This document shows positions 7,574 to 10,778 of a stretch of DNA of 10,778 bases, piece after piece. The DNA lies in the NCBI GenBank assembly GCA_019634245.1, contig JAHQVR010000151.1, positions 1 to 10,778 of the forward strand. Direction: 5' to 3'. The notes below the pieces were generated by a model, which did not search any database, had not been told where the DNA came from, and saw only the letters and a list, made by a program, of their open reading frames with translations. How positions within the stretch are numbered: position 1 is the first letter of the stretch; each line of letters opens with the position of its first letter. The position numbers were made by a program, and so were the translations under genes. The stretch comes from Gammaproteobacteria bacterium (GTDB lineage Bacteria > Pseudomonadota > Gammaproteobacteria > Granulosicoccales > Granulosicoccaceae).

Positions 7574-8579
7574 GGTATTTCTCCACTACTTGTTCAATGG
7601 TTCCGAATAAATCTTGTCCCTGTTTATTCTCAGCATGAATTTTTACTGTATCCCCAAATGACATGAACGGCGTGCTGGGTTTTCCAGAGTTGATGGTTTC
7701 GATCATACGGATCTCGGCAATACAGGAATACCCAACGCCTCCTTGATCTATCGGTTTGCCCGGCTCTCCGTCCATTTTGTTTGAGACAGTGCCAGATCCA
7801 ATGATGGCACCGGCGCCGAGTTTTCTCGTTTTTGCGGCGTGCGCGATGAGTTCGCCAAAGTCAAAAGTCATATCAATACCGGCATTGGCTCTACCAAATG
7901 GTTTGCCGTTGTAGTCCACTCGCAACGGTAGGTGGAGCCGCTTCCCATCCCAAGCATCGCCTAGCTCATCTGGGGTTAGCGCACAGGGAGAAAACGCTGA
8001 TGAAGGTTTAGATTGAAAGAAGCCGAAGCCCTTACCCAGTTCTGCGGGTATCAAACCGCGCAGAGATACGTCATTCACCAGCATGATCAGCCGTATTTTT
8101 CCCGCCGCATCCTCGGGTGAGATTCCCATCGGAACATCATCAACGATTATGGCAATCTCGGCCTCCATATCGATGCCAAAAGCCTCATCGGGGATGACGA
8201 TGGGGTCTCTTGGGGCCAAGAACGTATCGGACCCGCCCTGGTACATCAGTGGATCCGTCCAAAAACTTGCGGGCATTTCTGCATTACGCGCCTTTCGAAC
8301 TAACTCCACGTGGTTAACATAAGCTGAGCCATCAGCCCATTGGAAAGCGCGAGGAAGGGGTGAGAGAGCTTCTGTTTGATTAAATTCCTGCGTATCTAAG
8401 TCGCCGTTTTCAAGTTGGGCATAGCGTTCGGAGAGGACTGGTTGTAGATCCGCCCAATCATCGATTGCCGCTTGTAGAGTGGGTGCTATGTCGCTGACGC
8501 TGACATAGTGAGACAATCTGCGGTTGACCAGTACTAAGGTGCCATCTCGAGTATCGTTTTTTAGTGTTGCAAATTTCAC
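7566..8579 (-). CDS. fahA: Fumarylacetoacetase (fumarylacetoacetate hydrolase family)
   Basis: 337 residues from the GTG at 8579, which gives VKFATLKNDTRDG, matching the MKLATL-type start I know for bacterial homologues. The frame stays open to 8708 and an ATG at 8627 would add 16 residues (His/Asn-rich) and overlap hmgA; I consider that less likely. It cleaves fumarylacetoacetate to fumarate and acetoacetate, the last step of homogentisate degradation. Residues matching mouse FAH are visible: Asp83 and His90 (spacing as Asp126/His133), Glu139 and Glu141 in DMEAEIA (as Glu199/Glu201), and Asp170 in LVNDVS (as Asp233). The length is typical of the shorter Burkholderia/Xanthomonas type, not the roughly 430-residue Pseudomonas HmgB. 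It lies 31 bases after hmgA. The Shine-Dalgarno sequence is weak, so translation may depend on hmgA. Confidence 0.88.
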   Translation of the reverse strand: MKFATLKNDTRDGTLVLVNRRLSHYVSVSDIAPTLQAAIDDWADLQPVLSERYAQLENGDLDTQEFNQTEALSPLPRAFQWADGSAYVNHVELVRKARNAEMPASFWTDPLMYQGGSDTFLAPRDPIVIPDEAFGIDMEAEIAIIVDDVPMGISPEDAAGKIRLIMLVNDVSLRGLIPAELGKGFGFFQSKPSSAFSPCALTPDELGDAWDGKRLHLPLRVDYNGKPFGRANAGIDMTFDFGELIAHAAKTRKLGAGAIIGSGTVSNKMDGEPGKPIDQGGVGYSCIAEIRMIETINSGKPSTPFMSFGDTVKIHAENKQGQDLFGTIEQVVEKYHG

Positions 8580-8610
8580 GTTGGCTTTTCTGTTTGGGTA
8601 GTGAGAGTGA

Positions 8611-9972
8611 TTATGACCAATTTCCATCTGGAGAGCCGTTAAATTTCTTCTCCAGACTATCCCAGCAGTCCTGATATGTCTCTTGCAGTGGCGCCTCCTT
8701 GGCAGCAAAATTAGTCAGGTGTTGTGGAAATCGAGTCTCGAACATAAAGGACATCGTATTGTCCAGTTTATGGGTCTTTAGATTGGCTAAAGAGGCGCTT
8801 TCAAAAGCTTCAGTATCTGGACCATGGGGCAGCATCATGTTGTGTAAACTCAGGCCTCCTGGAACAAACCCTTCAGGCTTCGCGTCGTAGATTCCATATA
8901 TATTACCCATGAGCTCTGACATGATATTTTTGTGATACCAGGGTGGACGGAAGGTGTTTTCCGCGACTGACCATCGTTCTCTGAACAACACAAAATCAAT
9001 ATTGGCAGTACCTTCGATGCCGGACGGCGCTGTTAGTACAGTGAAGATCGATGGATCTGGGTGGTCAAATAGCAGTGCACCCACAGGACTAAACGTGGAC
9101 AGATCATATTTGCAGGGTGCATAGTTTCCATGCCAAGCAACCACATCAAGCGGCGAATGATTGATCTCACACTGATGAAATTCTCCACACCATTTGACTG
9201 TTACGATTGAAGGATCAGTAGTGTCTTCAAAGTGGGCTATCGGCGTTTTAAAATCTCGTGGGTTGGCTAAGCAATTTGCACCGATAGGGCCACGGTTCGG
9301 CAGATCGAACTTTTGACCGTAGTTTTCGCACACAAATCCACGCGCTGGACCTTCTAAGACCTCTACGCGATACACCAATCCTCTGGGAAGAATCGCGATT
9401 TCTCTAGGAGCTAAATCGATTACTCCTAGCTCAGTACAGAATCGCAACCGACCCTGCTGGGGTACGACCAACAATTCGCTGTCCGCTGAGTAGAAGTATG
9501 AATGCTCCATAGAGTCGTTGACGAGATAGACGTGAGAGGCCATACCTGTTTGTGTATTAACATCGCCGGCCGTGGATATAGTTCGCATGCCAGAGACGAA
9601 GGTTAAACGCTCTTTGGAATGTGGTATCGGGTCCCAGCGATACTGGCCTAAGCTGATGACATCTGGCAAGAGGTGAGGGGCGGTCTTCCAGTAGGGCATC
9701 GAGATTTTTTCAAACCGACTGGTGTGTTTTACCGAAGGTCGAATGCGATAGCACCAGCTGCGTTCATTTTGGCCACGAGGGGCTGTAAAGGGTGTGCCAG
9801 AAAGTTGTTCAGCATACAGTCCGTACGCACACCTTTGCGGACTGTTCATACCTTGAGGGAGCGCATTAGGAAGAGCTTCCGTTTCAAAATCGTTGCCAAA
9901 GCCGGGCATATATGCTGCGGTGATGCCGGAATCGTCAAACCCCGCCGTGCCCATTTCTGATTTGTTTTTCAA
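8611..9972 (-). CDS. hmgA: Homogentisate 1,2-dioxygenase
   Basis: 453 residues, close to the human enzyme (445). It opens the ring of homogentisate with Fe(II) and O2 to give maleylacetoacetate. The N-terminus has the family signature [19 protein letters not shown] and [15 protein letters not shown]. The iron ligands are present with exact family spacing: His347 and Glu353 in [14 protein letters not shown], and His383 in LPHGPD (as human His335, Glu341, His371). SLH at 375-377 is also kept. The start is TTG at 9972, chosen because a strong GAGGAG lies 8 bases upstream. The ATG at codon 7 (9954) has no ribosome site, and an ATG at 9979 is out of frame. First gene of the five-gene leftward operon and divergent from marR. 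Confidence 0.97.
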   Translation of the reverse strand: MKNKSEMGTAGFDDSGITAAYMPGFGNDFETEALPNALPQGMNSPQRCAYGLYAEQLSGTPFTAPRGQNERSWCYRIRPSVKHTSRFEKISMPYWKTAPHLLPDVISLGQYRWDPIPHSKERLTFVSGMRTISTAGDVNTQTGMASHVYLVNDSMEHSYFYSADSELLVVPQQGRLRFCTELGVIDLAPREIAILPRGLVYRVEVLEGPARGFVCENYGQKFDLPNRGPIGANCLANPRDFKTPIAHFEDTTDPSIVTVKWCGEFHQCEINHSPLDVVAWHGNYAPCKYDLSTFSPVGALLFDHPDPSIFTVLTAPSGIEGTANIDFVLFRERWSVAENTFRPPWYHKNIMSELMGNIYGIYDAKPEGFVPGGLSLHNMMLPHGPDTEAFESASLANLKTHKLDNTMSFMFETRFPQHLTNFAAKEAPLQETYQDCWDSLEKKFNGSPDGNWS

Positions 9973-10002
9973 GCCACATGCTCCTCGTCCAACATTGATA
10001 CA

Positions 10003-10031
10003 ATCCTAAAGGTTACTTTTGTAACTAACAA
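10003..10031 (-). promoter_or_regulatory. Candidate promoter of the hmgA operon
   Basis: Reading leftward, TTGTTA (10031-10026) and TAGGAT (10008-10003) are separated by exactly 17 bases, a fair sigma-70 match (each about 4 of 6). The predicted transcript would start near 9996, giving a leader of about 24 bases that includes the GAGGAG at 9986-9981 before the TTG start. Confidence 0.4.
10012..10025. promoter_or_regulatory. Candidate MarR operator, GTTAC-N4-GTAAC
   Basis: A perfect 5-bp inverted repeat with a TTTT centre, the only clear dyad in the 70-base gap between the divergent hmgA and marR genes. It occupies the spacer between the candidate -35 and -10 boxes of hmgA. It also lies just downstream of TTGATA (9995-10000), a good -35 box for marR whose -10 would fall on the repeat. 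Binding there could block both directions, giving repression and autoregulation. Assignment to this regulator is inference. Confidence 0.45.
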
Positions 10032-10042
10032 GTGATGGATGC

Positions 10043-10483
10043 ATGTCTTCTGACAAGAACTTCGATATTTCTCTATTTTTGCCCTATCTGCTCAATCTGG
10101 CTGCCGAGCAAACCAGTTTGGAATTTCAAGAGAACTACAAGGGCCGGTACAACATGCTCCGAACCGAATGGCGAGTGTTATTCCATCTGGGCAAATATGG
10201 TGAATTAACCGCAACTGAAATTGTTGAGCGGGCTCGTTTACACAAAACGAAAATCAGCCGTGCCGTTCAGGCTCTAGAAGACAAACGTTTTCTAAACCGC
10301 AGACTGAGTCCAACGGATCGACGGGTTGAGTATCTAGCACTGACTAAAGCCGGGCTGCAGGTGTATCGGGAGCTTTCGAAATCCGCACAGTCATATGAAA
10401 AATCACTCACCCTTAGTCTGTCGCAGAGTGAAATAATGGGTTTAAAAACAGCGCTTAAAAAATTGATCTACCGGGATAGTTGA
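10043..10483 (+). CDS. MarR-family transcriptional regulator, probable repressor of the homogentisate operon
   Basis: 146 residues, the standard MarR length. The winged helix is visible: the helix-turn-helix spans about 55-84 (LTATEIVERARLHKTKISRAVQALEDK) and the wing about 86-104, with the family's DRR at 92-94 followed by LTKAG. Helices at both ends fit the dimerisation domain. MarR proteins commonly respond to phenolic ligands, so homogentisate or a hydroxyphenylacetate is a plausible inducer, but this is inference. It is transcribed away from hmgA with a 70-base gap holding a candidate operator. In Pseudomonas putida the equivalent regulator HmgR is of the IclR family, so regulation here differs. 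The ATG at 10043 has only a weak GATGG upstream. A 6-bp AT-rich hairpin (10483-10502) just after the stop is at best a weak terminator. Confidence 0.88.
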   Translation: MSSDKNFDISLFLPYLLNLAAEQTSLEFQENYKGRYNMLRTEWRVLFHLGKYGELTATEIVERARLHKTKISRAVQALEDKRFLNRRLSPTDRRVEYLALTKAGLQVYRELSKSAQSYEKSLTLSLSQSEIMGLKTALKKLIYRDS

Positions 10484-10529
10484 TAGTTAAGACACAAACT
10501 ATATTTGGTGGATTGGTTCAGAAAATCTG

Positions 10530-10545
10530 AGTGAGCGAGCTCACG
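10530..10545. promoter_or_regulatory. CRP-like palindrome AGTGA-N6-TCACG
   Basis: GTGAGC-GA-GCTCAC is a perfect 6-bp inverted repeat at 10531-10544 and contains the GTGA-N6-TCAC core of CRP/Vfr sites. It lies in the 207-base gap between marR and the lipoprotein gene, about 150 bases before that gene's ATG. A second small dyad, TCAGA-AAA-TCTGA, abuts it at 10518-10530. I see no convincing -35/-10 pair or gene in the rest of the gap. It could instead be part of a terminator for marR, but no T run follows. Confidence 0.3.
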
Positions 10546-10690
10546 CTGTGCGCTATTTCATAGGCAAACTGTGATGCGTGTACGGATTGATTGTCGCCAA
10601 TTGCTTACATTGCGCTGGCAGGCTAACGGGAACGCTAGATTCTCGAAGCACTGAATTCTAAAAAAACAATAATAAAAAGAAGAAGACATT

Positions 10691-10778
10691 ATGGGTATCA
10701 AGCTCACCAAGGTTGCAATTTCAGCCTTTAGTCTATTTTTATTGGCTTGCACGCCAGAGGATGAGGCGGCGTCGACCA
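10691..10778 (+). CDS. Lipoprotein, N-terminal fragment, cut by window end
   Basis: Only 29 codons are present. An ATG at 10691 with AAGAAGAAG about 5 bases upstream begins MGIKLTKVAISAF, a short basic n-region, then a hydrophobic stretch SLFLLAC with a lipobox-like LLAC and Cys20, then TPEDEAAST. This is a typical signal peptidase II signal; Thr at +2 argues against inner-membrane retention, so the protein is likely anchored in the outer membrane. The function cannot be told from the fragment. Its place after marR does not prove a link to aromatic degradation. Confidence 0.7.
   Translation, partial: MGIKLTKVAISAFSLFLLACTPEDEAAST

Noticed and set aside
8580..8708. N-terminal extension of the fumarylacetoacetase up to 8708
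   Set aside because: It would overlap hmgA by about 98 bases, is Arg/His-rich and unlike the family, and the family-like start is at the GTG at 8579.
10558..10752. 64-codon open frame on the minus strand
   Set aside because: It is antisense to the well-supported lipoprotein start and has no recognisable product.

Overview
The window looks like part of a chromosome from a gammaproteobacterium, probably marine. This rests on moderate G+C by eye, a possible GlyGly-CTERM-like C-terminus on an exported esterase, a YcaQ-type glycosylase, and a homogentisate operon of the Pseudomonas/Burkholderia type. The taxonomic call is inference. No rRNA, tRNA, CRISPR array, insertion sequence or phage gene was seen.

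Left part (1-4578): a rightward gene, cut by the window start, encodes a large alpha/beta-hydrolase with an unrecognised N-terminal half and a C-terminal membrane segment. It converges on a leftward pair: a nitronate monooxygenase-like flavoprotein followed by a YcaQ/AlkZ-family DNA glycosylase, 20 bases apart and probably co-transcribed. A hairpin lies between the convergent ends. Between the nitronate monooxygenase gene and the next operon (4579-4776) is a run of 8-bp tandem repeats, 4620-4699.

Centre (4777-9972): a tightly packed leftward five-gene operon for aromatic degradation. In transcription order it is hmgA (homogentisate 1,2-dioxygenase), a fumarylacetoacetase (fahA), a metallo-beta-lactamase-fold protein with an altered metal site, a group A flavoprotein hydroxylase (mhaA-like) and a small DUF2783/MhaB-like partner. 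Together these should convert 3-hydroxyphenylacetate to homogentisate, open the ring, and cleave fumarylacetoacetate to fumarate and acetoacetate. No maleylacetoacetate isomerase is in the window. Three of the five genes appear to use non-ATG starts (TTG, GTG, GTG), and several junctions overlap.

Right part (9973-10778): a MarR-family regulator is divergent from hmgA. The 70-bp spacer holds an inverted repeat, GTTAC-N4-GTAAC, that sits exactly between candidate -35 and -10 boxes for the operon, which suggests direct repression. After marR, a 207-base gap carries a CRP-like palindrome and leads to the start of a lipoprotein gene cut off by the window end.
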